NCBI RefSeq assembly: GCF_900103865.1
Contig: NZ_FNII01000006.1
Location: forward strand, 186,001-250,000
Direction of reading: 5' to 3'
Length of the DNA: 64,000 nucleotides
DNA from: Vreelandella arcis
GTDB lineage: Bacteria > Pseudomonadota > Gammaproteobacteria > Pseudomonadales > Halomonadaceae
Part shown: piece by piece, positions 1 through 8,608 of the stretch
How positions within the stretch are numbered: the first letter of the stretch is position 1
Layout: each line of letters begins with the position of its first letter
Notes under the pieces: generated by a model
Told to the model about the DNA's origin: nothing
Seen by the model: only the letters and a program-made list of their open reading frames with translations
The model's database searches: none
Made by a program: the position numbers and the translations under genes

Positions 1-2
1 GT

Positions 3-92
3 ATAGCTCAAGAACTGTTGCAGTTGATTGATCCTGCCCTTGCAACCTTCGGCGTCAGCTTGCCACCTCAGGGAGGAAAGCAAGATGCCTAA
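3..92 (+). CDS. C-terminal end of an unidentified protein (cut by window edge)
   Basis: An open frame enters from the left edge and ends at a TAA at 90-92, giving about 29 residues that end in LPPQGGKQDA. It overlaps the first codons of the next gene by 8 bases, and the ribosome binding site of that gene lies inside it, which is the usual look of translationally coupled operon genes. Too little is visible to name the product. In context it could be another enzyme of the same catabolic operon, for example a hydrolase or regulator, but that is only a guess. Confidence 0.45.
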   Translation: MAQELLQLIDPALATFGVSLPPQGGKQDA

Positions 93-681
93 AGCCATTC
101 TCATTTATATCGGCTGTATCGATACGATGAACCGATTTATCGGCCGAATGGCGATGTATCTGATCTTTGTCTTGATTGGGGTGCTGCTCTGGTCATCCGC
201 CTCCAAGGTATTGATGACGCCATCGATGTGGACGCTGGAAACCGCGCAATTTGTCATGGTGGCGTATTTCGTATTGGGAGGTCCTTACTCGATCCAGATG
301 GGCTCGAATGTACGCATGGATCTCTTTTATGGCGAATGGAGCCCAAAAACGAAAGCTTGGGTCGATGCCATTACTGTCTTCTTCCTGATCTTCTATCTCG
401 GCGTTCTCCTCTATGGTGGTTTGGTGTCGACGGCTTACTCGCTTGGTTATTTTGGCAAAGAGCCCTTTGATTTTTTCCTCAACCTCCTTGGAACGTTTTT
501 GATTGAGGGGCCGTCAGCGGCGGGCGAAGAGCTTGGCTTCCTGGAACGCAGTCCCACGGCTTGGCGGCCCTGGTTGTGGCCGATAAAAACGCTGATTTGT
601 TTCGGGGTTTTTCTAATGATCCTTCAATCGTTAGCCGAATTTTTTAGGGATCTAGGACGTCTTCGGGGAGTGATCGACTGA
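85..681 (+). CDS. TRAP transporter small permease subunit (DctQ type)
   Basis: Small membrane subunit of a tripartite ATP-independent periplasmic transporter. It pairs with the large permease that follows. The protein of 198 residues has about four hydrophobic stretches (roughly residues 20-40, 60-80, 95-120 and 170-190) and the loop GPYSIQMGSNVRMDLFYG, typical of DctQ proteins. The ATG at 85 is chosen over an earlier in-frame start because a strong GGGAGGAAAG ribosome binding site ends just upstream. Its stop overlaps the start of the large permease by one base (TGATG), so the two are coupled. The substrate cannot be told from this subunit. Confidence 0.9.
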   Translation: MPKAILIYIGCIDTMNRFIGRMAMYLIFVLIGVLLWSSASKVLMTPSMWTLETAQFVMVAYFVLGGPYSIQMGSNVRMDLFYGEWSPKTKAWVDAITVFFLIFYLGVLLYGGLVSTAYSLGYFGKEPFDFFLNLLGTFLIEGPSAAGEELGFLERSPTAWRPWLWPIKTLICFGVFLMILQSLAEFFRDLGRLRGVID

Positions 682-2003
682 TGCCGTATGAAATGATCGC
701 CATTGTGATGTTTGGCTCGATGATGCTGATGCTGCTGACCGGGCAGCGTGTGTTTGGCGCGATCGGTTTTGTCGGGGCATTGGCGGGTGTCCTGTTGTGG
801 GGAACTGGCGGTGTCGATATCCCATTTTCATCCGCGATGAAGCTGATGAAGTGGTATCCACTACTGACCCTTCCGATGTTCATCTTTATGGGATATGTGC
901 TGTCGGAGAGCCGTATCGCAGACGATCTTTATAAGATGTTTCATGTCTGGATGGGGCCGGTCAAAGGGGGGCTGGCCATCGGTACGATCGGATTGATGGT
1001 GTTGATTTCAGCCATGAACGGATTGTCGGTGGCCGGTATGGCGATTGGCGCTACGATTGCCTTGCCTGAACTGCTTCGCCGTGGCTATGACAAGATCATG
1101 GTCACCGGTGTTATTCAGGCAGGTTCCAGTCTCGGGATTCTCGTTCCTCCCTCGGTGGTATTGGTGCTGTACGCGATGATCGCTCGCCAGCCAGTAGGGC
1201 AGCTTTGGCTTGCCGGGGTGTTACCGGGATTGATGATGGCGACGCTCTTTATCATCTACATTTATGTCCGCTGCCGTCTCCAGCCATCCCTGGGCCCTGC
1301 GCTGCCTCCCGAAGAACGCGATGTGTCCCTTACCGAGAAGTTGCGCTTGCTGAGAGCAGGTTTGCTGCCGCTAATGATCTTTGCGGTGATGATGGTTCCC
1401 TTCGTGAAAGGATGGACATCACTCGTCGAAAGCTCGGCTATCGGCGCAATGGCCGCACTACTAGCGGCGATACTCAAGGGGCGAATGACGCGCAAAGTGT
1501 TTGAAGTGTCAGTACGACAGACGCTGGGCATCACCTGCATGTTCATGTGGATTATCTTGGCTGCTCTAGCCTTTGGGGCCATCTTCGATGGCCTGGGAGC
1601 GGTTAACGCCATTGAGGATCTGTTCACCGCTCGTCTGGGATTATCCCCCTGGATGATCCTAATCCTGATGCAGCTGAGTTTTATCGTGATGGGAACCTTC
1701 CTTGACGATACGGCCATGCTGGTGATCGTGGCCCCACTCTACGTCCCGCTTGTCGATGCGCTGGGTTTCAACCTGATTTGGTACGGGGTGCTCTATACCA
1801 TCACCACGCAAATCGCCTACATGACCCCGCCATTCGGTTACAACCTGTTTTTGATGCGCGCTATGGCGCCACCCGAAATTACTCTGCGCGATATTTACTG
1901 GTCGATTATTCCCTTCGTCTTGGTCATGACAGTGGCCCTCAGTCTAGTGATGATCTTTCCGCAAATTGCACTCTGGCTTCCCGGCTACGTTTATGGAAAT
2001 TGA
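681..2003 (+). CDS. TRAP transporter large permease subunit (DctM type)
   Basis: Main transport subunit of the TRAP system; it moves the solute across the inner membrane using an ion gradient. The 440 residues are almost entirely hydrophobic with many membrane segments. The conserved DctM motifs are visible: GSSLGILVPPSVVLVLYAM near residue 155 and the C-terminal TTQIAYMTPPFGYNLFLMR near residue 375. Length fits the family. It is coupled to the small subunit by a one-base overlap and followed after about 80 bases by the binding-protein gene, so all three TRAP parts are present. Family assignment is firm; substrate is not known. Confidence 0.94.
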   Translation: MPYEMIAIVMFGSMMLMLLTGQRVFGAIGFVGALAGVLLWGTGGVDIPFSSAMKLMKWYPLLTLPMFIFMGYVLSESRIADDLYKMFHVWMGPVKGGLAIGTIGLMVLISAMNGLSVAGMAIGATIALPELLRRGYDKIMVTGVIQAGSSLGILVPPSVVLVLYAMIARQPVGQLWLAGVLPGLMMATLFIIYIYVRCRLQPSLGPALPPEERDVSLTEKLRLLRAGLLPLMIFAVMMVPFVKGWTSLVESSAIGAMAALLAAILKGRMTRKVFEVSVRQTLGITCMFMWIILAALAFGAIFDGLGAVNAIEDLFTARLGLSPWMILILMQLSFIVMGTFLDDTAMLVIVAPLYVPLVDALGFNLIWYGVLYTITTQIAYMTPPFGYNLFLMRAMAPPEITLRDIYWSIIPFVLVMTVALSLVMIFPQIALWLPGYVYGN

Positions 2004-2084
2004 CCTAACGAGAAATAAAAAAAGAGCCTCACCAAAGGCCGAATCCATGCTGTATCCGATAGTTAACATCAGGAGAGCAAAGAA

Positions 2085-3137
2085 ATGACAACTAGACGTA
2101 ATTTTCTCATCACTGCTGCATCCGGTGCTGCGCTTGCGCCACTGGCTTCAAGGGTCATGGCCCAGTCTTCCTCCGAGCCGACGATTAATTGGCGCATGCA
2201 GACCTATGCTGGTGCTGCCTTGGCCGAGCATGTTGCCAAGCCCGCCATCGACCTGTTCAACAGGATAGCCGGCGACCGTATGCAGATAGAGCTGTACTAC
2301 GCTGATCAACTGGTACCCACAGGCGAACTCTTCCGTGCGATGCAGCGTGGCACCATCGATGCTGTGCAATCGGATGACGATTCCATGGCATCGCCTACCG
2401 AGGTTGCGGTCTTTGGTGGCTATTTCCCCTTTGGGACGCGTTACAGCCTTGATGTGCCGGTGCTATTCAATCAGTACGGGCTCAAGGAAATCTGGGAAGA
2501 GGAATATGCCAAAGTCGGCGTTAAGCATGTTAGTGCCGGCGCCTGGGATCCGTGCCATTTTGTTACCAAGGAGCCGATCCGGAGTCTCGACGACCTGCAG
2601 GGCAAGCGAATCTTTACCTTCCCAACCGCTGGGCGCTTTATGTCGCAGTTTGGCGTCGTACCGGTAACGCTTCCTTGGGAGGATATTGAGGTTGCCGTGC
2701 AGACCGGTGAGTTGGACGGAATCGCCTGGTCGGGTATCACGGAGGATTACACGGTGGGGTGGGCCGACGTCACCAACTACTTCCTCACCAATAACATCTC
2801 GGGGGCCTGGATTGGGCACTTCTTCGTCAATATGGAGCGCTGGGAAGCGTTGCCTGAAGATCTCAAGTTGCTGTTCGAATTGTGTTGCGAACAATCCCAC
2901 TATTATCGCCAGCATTGGTACTGGGGTGGAGAAGCCCGCTTGCGCGTCCATGGCGAGAAGCTCGAGCTCACCACCATCCCGGATGACGAGTGGGATAAAG
3001 TGGAAAATGCTGCCCAAGAGTTCTGGGAAGAAATCGCGGCCCAATCAGACACCAAGGCTAAGGTGGTCGAGATCTTCAAGCAATACAATGCCGATATGCG
3101 AGAGGCCGGCAGACCCTACCGTTACGGCGATGCGTGA
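2085..3137 (+). CDS. TRAP transporter solute-binding protein (DctP family), Tat-type signal
   Basis: Periplasmic binding protein that captures the substrate and delivers it to the TRAP permease. The N-terminus TTRRNFLITAASGAALAP has a twin-arginine motif followed by a hydrophobic stretch and ends at a MAQ-type cleavage site, so Tat export is likely. The DctP signature is seen around residues 165-180 (LQGKRIFTFPTAGRF), where the conserved arginine that usually holds a carboxylate sits. It is 350 residues, normal for the family. An AGGAGAGC ribosome binding site precedes the ATG. The gene order (small permease, large permease, binding protein, then enzymes) suggests the solute is the substrate of the enzymes downstream. 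Confidence 0.92.
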   Translation: MTTRRNFLITAASGAALAPLASRVMAQSSSEPTINWRMQTYAGAALAEHVAKPAIDLFNRIAGDRMQIELYYADQLVPTGELFRAMQRGTIDAVQSDDDSMASPTEVAVFGGYFPFGTRYSLDVPVLFNQYGLKEIWEEEYAKVGVKHVSAGAWDPCHFVTKEPIRSLDDLQGKRIFTFPTAGRFMSQFGVVPVTLPWEDIEVAVQTGELDGIAWSGITEDYTVGWADVTNYFLTNNISGAWIGHFFVNMERWEALPEDLKLLFELCCEQSHYYRQHWYWGGEARLRVHGEKLELTTIPDDEWDKVENAAQEFWEEIAAQSDTKAKVVEIFKQYNADMREAGRPYRYGDA

Positions 3138-3238
3138 GGAGGCTCCGTGCCCTGGTTGCTATCGGGGCACATCATTTAAGCAAGTGGCCCGACGGATTGC
3201 CGGGCCTTGTCATGGTGAAAAGATAAGGAGCCTCACAA

Positions 3239-4609
3239 ATGACCAATGCGCAGGCTTTGGATGCCCTTGAGGCCCTGAAAGCCAAGGTAGAAGCTGGCGA
3301 CGTCGATACAGTGATTGTTTGTATTGTCGATATGCAGGGGCGCCTCATGGGCAAAAGGTTCCATGCACGTCACTTTGTGGATGTTGGCTGGGGCGAGACA
3401 CATTGCTGTAACTATTTGCTGGCGACCGATCTCGAGATGGCCACACCTGATGGGTATGCGAGTACCTCCTGGAAGGCAGGGTATGGCGATTACATCATGA
3501 AGCCGGATATGGCCACACTGCGTCCCGTGCCATGGCTCGAAGGGACGGTCATGGTGTTATGCGATGTATTGGATCATCACACCCATGAGGCGGTACCCCA
3601 CTCACCGCGGGCTATCCTCAAGCGCCAGCTTGCGCGTCTGGAAGAGATGGGCTTCGACTCGGTGATGGCCACCGAGCTTGAGTTTTTCATTTTTAGGAAG
3701 AGCCTCGACGAGATTCGCAAGGACGGGTTTCGTGATCTTGAACCGCTTAGTAGCTATAACGAAGACTACCATATCTTCCAGGCGACTAAGGAAGAGCATG
3801 TCTTGCGTCCGTTGCGCAACCATCTCTACGCCGCGGGTATTCCTGTTGAGGGGACGAAAGGTGAAGCGGGTCTAGGCCAGGAAGAGCTCAATATTCGATA
3901 TGCGAAAGCTCTCGACGCAGCGGATTACCATACCATCGCCAAACACGCTACCAAGGAAATTGCTTGGCAGCAGGGGCGCGCGGTGACCTTTCTATCAAAG
4001 TGGCATAACGATCATTCAGGCAGCTCCAGCCATATCCATCAATCGCTGTGGCAGGGTGGTGCCTCTGCTTTCTTTGACGAAAATGATGCGCTGGGCATGT
4101 CCTCGCTGATGAAACATTATCTGGCAGGATTGCTTAAATACGCGACTGACTATACCTATTTTCTGGCTCCTTACGTCAATAGCTACAAGCGCTTCCAGAA
4201 GGGGTCTTTCGCGCCCACCCGTACGGTCTGGTCGGTGGATAATCGCACCGCAGGGTTTCGTCTGTGCGCTGAGGGGTGCCAATCGGTGCGCATCGAATGC
4301 CGTATTGGCGGGTCAGACTTAAATCCCTACCTCGCCATGGCCGCTCAACTGGCGGCCGGCATCCAGGGAATCGAGGAGCGCTTGGCATTGCCTCCGCCCG
4401 CCGAAGGTGACAATTACGATGGAGAGACGGGCCTAATTCCGCAAAATCTGCGCGATGCCCGGGACGCGTTGAAGCATTCGGCCATGCTGCGTGAGGCAAT
4501 GGGGAATGACGTGATTGATCACTATACTCGTGCTGCCGAGGTTGAGTTAGAAGACTTTCAGCGAGTCGTTACAGACTACGAGGTGGCTCGAGGCTTCGAG
4601 CGATCATAA
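3239..4609 (+). CDS. Glutamine-synthetase-like gamma-glutamyl ligase
   Basis: Member of the glutamine synthetase family, predicted to join glutamate to ammonia or, more likely here, to an amine, using ATP. Family motifs in order: an N-terminal beta-grasp region to about residue 100; TELEFFIF near 145 and QEELNIRYA near 220 (metal-binding glutamates); SGSSSHIHQSLW near 265 (ATP/metal histidine); NSYKRFQKGSFAPTRTVWS near 320; and RIECRIGGSDLNPYLAMA near 355. The C-terminus lacks the tyrosine region adenylylated in biosynthetic GlnA and resembles catabolic relatives such as PuuA, IpuC and GlnT. It sits between a transporter and two alcohol/aldehyde oxidising enzymes, which favours a catabolic role in making a gamma-glutamyl amide. 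The actual amine is unknown. Confidence 0.85.
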   Translation: MTNAQALDALEALKAKVEAGDVDTVIVCIVDMQGRLMGKRFHARHFVDVGWGETHCCNYLLATDLEMATPDGYASTSWKAGYGDYIMKPDMATLRPVPWLEGTVMVLCDVLDHHTHEAVPHSPRAILKRQLARLEEMGFDSVMATELEFFIFRKSLDEIRKDGFRDLEPLSSYNEDYHIFQATKEEHVLRPLRNHLYAAGIPVEGTKGEAGLGQEELNIRYAKALDAADYHTIAKHATKEIAWQQGRAVTFLSKWHNDHSGSSSHIHQSLWQGGASAFFDENDALGMSSLMKHYLAGLLKYATDYTYFLAPYVNSYKRFQKGSFAPTRTVWSVDNRTAGFRLCAEGCQSVRIECRIGGSDLNPYLAMAAQLAAGIQGIEERLALPPPAEGDNYDGETGLIPQNLRDARDALKHSAMLREAMGNDVIDHYTRAAEVELEDFQRVVTDYEVARGFERS

Positions 4610-4727
4610 CAATAGCCCAATGACATTGCGCCCTGTTCGGCCGAGAGCGCCTGGAAGTCGTGTTCCTGGTGGGTTTGTGGCGGAAGTGGGCAGGTGAATA
4701 TGGGGCACACAAACACAGGAGATGACG

Positions 4728-6110
4728 ATGGGTCATATTCTGAAATGCATCTCACCGATCGACGGGTCGGTCTTCGCTGAGCGTGATGCGCTGTCACCTG
4801 ATGCAGCAAAGCAGGCAGCCCAGCGGGCGAGGTCGGCTCAGGCGAACTGGGCCGCAAGGCCAATTAAGGAGCGTGTTGACTTGGTTCGGGCCGGCATTGC
4901 CGCCGTGGGGGCGATGAATGACGAAGTGGTGCCTGAGCTTGCGCACATGATGGGCCGACCCATTCGCTACGGTGGCGAGTTTGGGGGCTTCGAGGAGCGC
5001 GGCGGCCACATGGCTGATATTGCCGAAGAGGCGCTGGCGGATATCAAGGTGGGGGAGGATGCCACGCTCAAGCGCTACATCAAACGCCTACCGCATGGGG
5101 TGGTGTTAGTGGTGGCGCCCTGGAATTACCCGTATATGACCGCGATAAATACGGTGGCACCTGCCCTGATAGCGGGCAATACCGTCTTGCTGAAACATGC
5201 GACCCAGACTCTGCTGGCCGGTGAGAGGCTGGCACGTGCCTTCCATTCAGTGGGTGTGCCCGAGGATGTATTCCAGAATGTGTTCCTCGATCACGATTCC
5301 ACCTCGGCGCTGATTGCCGAGGGTGCGTTTGATTTCGTGAATTTCACCGGTTCCGTGGGCGGTGGATATGCCATGGAAAAAGCCGCGGCCGGTACTTTTA
5401 CCGGTTTGGGTCTGGAGCTTGGCGGTAAAGATCCTGGCTATGTGATGGAAGATGCTGACCTGGATGCATCGGTTGCTTCGTTGATCGATGGAGCAATGTT
5501 CAACTCGGGGCAATGCTGCTGCGGTATTGAGCGAATCTACGTACATGAAAGCCTGTACGAGGCCTTTGTCGAAAAGGCGGTGGCGATTGTCGAGAGCTAC
5601 AAATTGGGTAACCCGTTGGACGCCGATACCGATATCGGCCCTATGGCGAATGTTCGTTTTGCCAAGGAAGTTCGTGCCCAGATTGATGAGGCAGTGGCTG
5701 CCGGGGCCAAGGCCCACATTACACAAAAGCCCGAAGATGACGGCGGCACCTATCTGAGTCCTCAGATACTCACCCAGGTAACCCATGACATGCGCGTGAT
5801 GCGTGATGAGAGCTTTGGTCCAGTGGTCGGCATCATGAAGGTCGCCGACGATGAAGAGGCAATCCGGTTGATGAATGACAGTCGGTTTGGTCTGACGGCC
5901 AGCCTATGGACTGCCGACGTTGAGCGCGCCCAGCGTGTCGGTGACCGGATTGAGACCGGTACGGTGTTTATGAACCGCGCGGATTATCTCGACCCAGGCC
6001 TATGCTGGACCGGTTGCAAGGATGCGGGTCGTGGTGGTGGTCTGTCGGTGATCGGTTACCACAATCTGACAAGGCCTAAGTCCTATTATTTGAAAAAGGT
6101 GACGACATGA
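4728..6110 (+). CDS. NAD(P)-dependent aldehyde dehydrogenase
   Basis: Oxidises an aldehyde to the acid in the cytoplasm. About 460 residues with the normal family motifs: APWNYPY near residue 125, FTGSVGGGY near 205 (cofactor binding), LELGGKDPGYV near 230 (general-base glutamate) and NSGQCCCGIERIYV near 260, which carries the catalytic cysteine among three adjacent cysteines. An ATG two codons earlier, at 4722, directly abuts the AGGAG ribosome binding site, so the ATG at 4728 with a 6-base gap is the better start. Its stop overlaps the start of the alcohol dehydrogenase gene (ATGA), so the two enzymes are coupled and probably act in sequence: alcohol to aldehyde to acid. Confidence 0.92.
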   Translation: MGHILKCISPIDGSVFAERDALSPDAAKQAAQRARSAQANWAARPIKERVDLVRAGIAAVGAMNDEVVPELAHMMGRPIRYGGEFGGFEERGGHMADIAEEALADIKVGEDATLKRYIKRLPHGVVLVVAPWNYPYMTAINTVAPALIAGNTVLLKHATQTLLAGERLARAFHSVGVPEDVFQNVFLDHDSTSALIAEGAFDFVNFTGSVGGGYAMEKAAAGTFTGLGLELGGKDPGYVMEDADLDASVASLIDGAMFNSGQCCCGIERIYVHESLYEAFVEKAVAIVESYKLGNPLDADTDIGPMANVRFAKEVRAQIDEAVAAGAKAHITQKPEDDGGTYLSPQILTQVTHDMRVMRDESFGPVVGIMKVADDEEAIRLMNDSRFGLTASLWTADVERAQRVGDRIETGTVFMNRADYLDPGLCWTGCKDAGRGGGLSVIGYHNLTRPKSYYLKKVTT

Positions 6111-7252
6111 CGCTGATTGGAAACTGGACATACCCGACCCCCATCAGATTCGGTGCGGGCCGTTTGCAAGAGTTACCCGAGGCCTGTTCCGAGGCGGGCA
6201 TCAACCGCCCTCTGCTGGTAACGGATCGAGGTCTTGCCGATTTGCCAATCACCCGTGCCGCGCTTGACGTTATGGAAGCATCAGGCCTTGCTTGTCGCTT
6301 GTTCGCCGAGGTGGATTCCAATCCGAATGAAAGAAACCTTGCGGCCGGGGTCGAGGCCTATCGTGCGGGCGAGCATGATGGGGTTATTGCCTTTGGGGGC
6401 GGCTCTGGGTTGGATTTGGGCAAAATGGTGGCTTTTATGGCCGGGCAGACGCGTCCGGTATGGGATTTTGAAGATATTGGCGATTGGTGGACGCGGGCTA
6501 ACCCGGATGTGATCCCGCCCATCGTGGCAGTACCCACCACCGCCGGGACAGGGTCGGAAGTGGGCCGTGCCAGCGTTCTCACCAATTCCCAAACCCATGA
6601 GAAGAAGATCATCTTTCACCCCAAGATTCTGCCTGCAGTGGTGATCTGTGATCCTGAGCTCACGGTAGGCATGCCCAAGCCGATTACGGCGGGTACCGGG
6701 CTGGATGCGTTTGCACACTGTGTCGAGGCGTTTTCGAGCCCCCACTACCATCCCATGAGCCAGGGGATCGCGCTAGAAGGTATGCGATTGGTCAAGGATT
6801 ACTTGCCGCGCGCCTATGCCGATGGCTCGGACCTTGAAGCAAGGGCTCACATGATGAGCGCGGCGATGATGGGGTCCACTGCGTTTCAGAAGGGGTTAGG
6901 CGCCATTCATGCGATGAGCCATCCCATTGGTGCGGTGTTTAACTCCCACCACGGCACTACGAATGCTATTTGCATGCCAGCCGTTCTTGAGTTCAACGCC
7001 GACGAAATCCGCGAGCGATTCGACATGGCGGCCGCTTACCTGGGTATTGAAGGTGGTTTTGATGGTTTTAGAGCCTTTGTTCAGGAACTCAACGATCAGA
7101 TGGGCATCCCGCGTAGCCTCTCGGAGATAGGCGTTACCCTTGACCACATCGACGAGCTGGCGGAAAAAGCCATCCAGGATCCCAGTTGTGGCGGGAACCC
7201 AGTGGCATTGACGGTTGAGAATCTCAAGACACTGTTTCGACGGTGTGTATAA
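6107..7252 (+). CDS. Iron-containing alcohol dehydrogenase
   Basis: Group III (iron-type) alcohol dehydrogenase of 381 residues. The nucleotide-binding GGGSGLDLGK is near residue 98, followed by VPTTAGTGSEVGRASV near 141. The metal-binding region includes HCVEAFSSPHYHPMSQG near 205 and HAMSHPIGAVFNSHHGTTNA near 270. It overlaps the aldehyde dehydrogenase gene by four bases and is the last gene of the operon; a rho-independent terminator follows. In this setting it most likely oxidises an alcohol group, perhaps on a gamma-glutamylated amino alcohol. Substrate is inference only. Confidence 0.92.
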   Translation: MTLIGNWTYPTPIRFGAGRLQELPEACSEAGINRPLLVTDRGLADLPITRAALDVMEASGLACRLFAEVDSNPNERNLAAGVEAYRAGEHDGVIAFGGGSGLDLGKMVAFMAGQTRPVWDFEDIGDWWTRANPDVIPPIVAVPTTAGTGSEVGRASVLTNSQTHEKKIIFHPKILPAVVICDPELTVGMPKPITAGTGLDAFAHCVEAFSSPHYHPMSQGIALEGMRLVKDYLPRAYADGSDLEARAHMMSAAMMGSTAFQKGLGAIHAMSHPIGAVFNSHHGTTNAICMPAVLEFNADEIRERFDMAAAYLGIEGGFDGFRAFVQELNDQMGIPRSLSEIGVTLDHIDELAEKAIQDPSCGGNPVALTVENLKTLFRRCV

Positions 7253-7311
7253 ACGTCACACCAAGTCGACTTAAAATGCGGACATATTCTCTGCCAGATC
7301 AAGCTGAAAAT

Positions 7312-7337
7312 CCGCTGAGCAATCAGTGGGTTTTTTT
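7312..7337 (+). terminator. Rho-independent terminator of the TRAP/GS/ALDH/ADH operon
   Basis: Seven-base stem CCGCTGA / TCAGTGG (one G-T pair) around a GCAA loop, followed by G and seven T residues. It lies about 60 bases after the alcohol dehydrogenase stop codon. Confidence 0.75.
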
Positions 7338-7471
7338 ATGAGCAGTGCTTCAGTCAGTCTTCAGACAATGGTCGTCATTTAACCCGCGAACCACTAATTA
7401 TCTGTCATCCTTGTTAATGACTGCCGCCATGGGCGTATCATGGCCTTAGCGTACAAGGAGAGTGGCAAACC

Positions 7472-8398
7472 ATGGTTCGATACCAGACATTACTTAGTGC
7501 CGCCTTCCTGTTGATTCCCCGGCTGGCTCACTTCGCTTGGCGTGTATTGGGCAATTTCTTAAAGAATCGCGGCATCCTGCTTGCCGGTGGGGTGGGCTAC
7601 AATATTTTGCTTTCCATCGTGCCGCTATTTGCTTTGCTGGTGGTGCTGTTGACGCAAGTAGTAGACGAGCAGCATCTCCTCAATGTTCTGGCAGTACAGG
7701 CGCGCCACCTTACACCTGCCCATGCTGAGGTCTTGTTGGAAGCTGTGCGCAGCCTGCTAGACTCCCGCGATGTGATCGGCATCTTTAGCTTTCCCGTTAT
7801 GTTGATCTTCAGTTCCTTTGCCTTTCGTATGCTCGAAGATGCCTTGGCCATTATATTTCATGCGCCAGAGAGCCCTCACTTCAGGCGCAGCGCCTGGGTT
7901 TCGGTATTGCTGCCTTATGCCTTCATGCTGGTACTGGGCGCGGCGCTGTTGGCATTAACACTGGTCGTCACCCTGGCTAGTTCGCTCAATACGATGGTAT
8001 TGGCGATTTTCGAGCGGGAGCTGCCGTTAGCCAGTTTTTCCGAACCGGTGCTTAACCTGACCAGCTTTGCCGGGGTGTTCTTGTTGTTCAGCGCTATCTA
8101 TAAGGTGTTGCCGGTAGTGCGTATCGCTTTACGCCGAGCGGTGGTAGGTGGTTTTGTGGCAGCACTGTTATGGGAGGGCGTGCGGCTGCTACTGGTCTAC
8201 TATTTCACCAATCTCTCGTTCGTTAATGCCGTCTATGGCTCCCTGGCAACACTGGTGATTGTGCTGCTTAGCCTGGAAGTCGGCGCCATCATTTTATTGC
8301 TGGGTGCCCAGGTTATTGCTGAGCTCGAGCGTAATTCACGCCTTGGCCTGCCATGGCATGTCGACCCCAATCGCCAAGCCATCACCCGAATTGACTAA
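7472..8398 (+). CDS. YihY/BrkB family inner-membrane protein
   Basis: Polytopic membrane protein of 308 residues in the YihY/BrkB family (once annotated as ribonuclease BN). The family pattern is visible: FLKNRGILLAGGVGYNIL near residue 30, six main hydrophobic segments, YKVLPVVRIALRRAVVGG near residue 210, and a late segment with LSFVNAVYGSLATLVIVLLSL near residue 245. An AAGGAG ribosome binding site lies 11 bases before the ATG. It stands alone between the catabolic operon and a c-di-GMP gene. The molecular role of the family is not settled. Confidence 0.85.
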   Translation: MVRYQTLLSAAFLLIPRLAHFAWRVLGNFLKNRGILLAGGVGYNILLSIVPLFALLVVLLTQVVDEQHLLNVLAVQARHLTPAHAEVLLEAVRSLLDSRDVIGIFSFPVMLIFSSFAFRMLEDALAIIFHAPESPHFRRSAWVSVLLPYAFMLVLGAALLALTLVVTLASSLNTMVLAIFERELPLASFSEPVLNLTSFAGVFLLFSAIYKVLPVVRIALRRAVVGGFVAALLWEGVRLLLVYYFTNLSFVNAVYGSLATLVIVLLSLEVGAIILLLGAQVIAELERNSRLGLPWHVDPNRQAITRID

Positions 8399-8608
8399 TG
8401 ATGAGTCTCCCCGTTATTGATGGTGCGTAAGCACCCTTTATACCCATGGTAGGCCCTGATAGGCTTCCCTTGAATCTACCCAAGGCCTGAGGAGCGACCC
8501 AATAAAGCATTAGGTAGAAGTGAATAGAAGGTTTTAAAATTTTAATAACTTGTTTGCAGCCCACTCAACGTTGATGAACGCAACACACTGGCATCCTAGG
8601 GCCCTACT

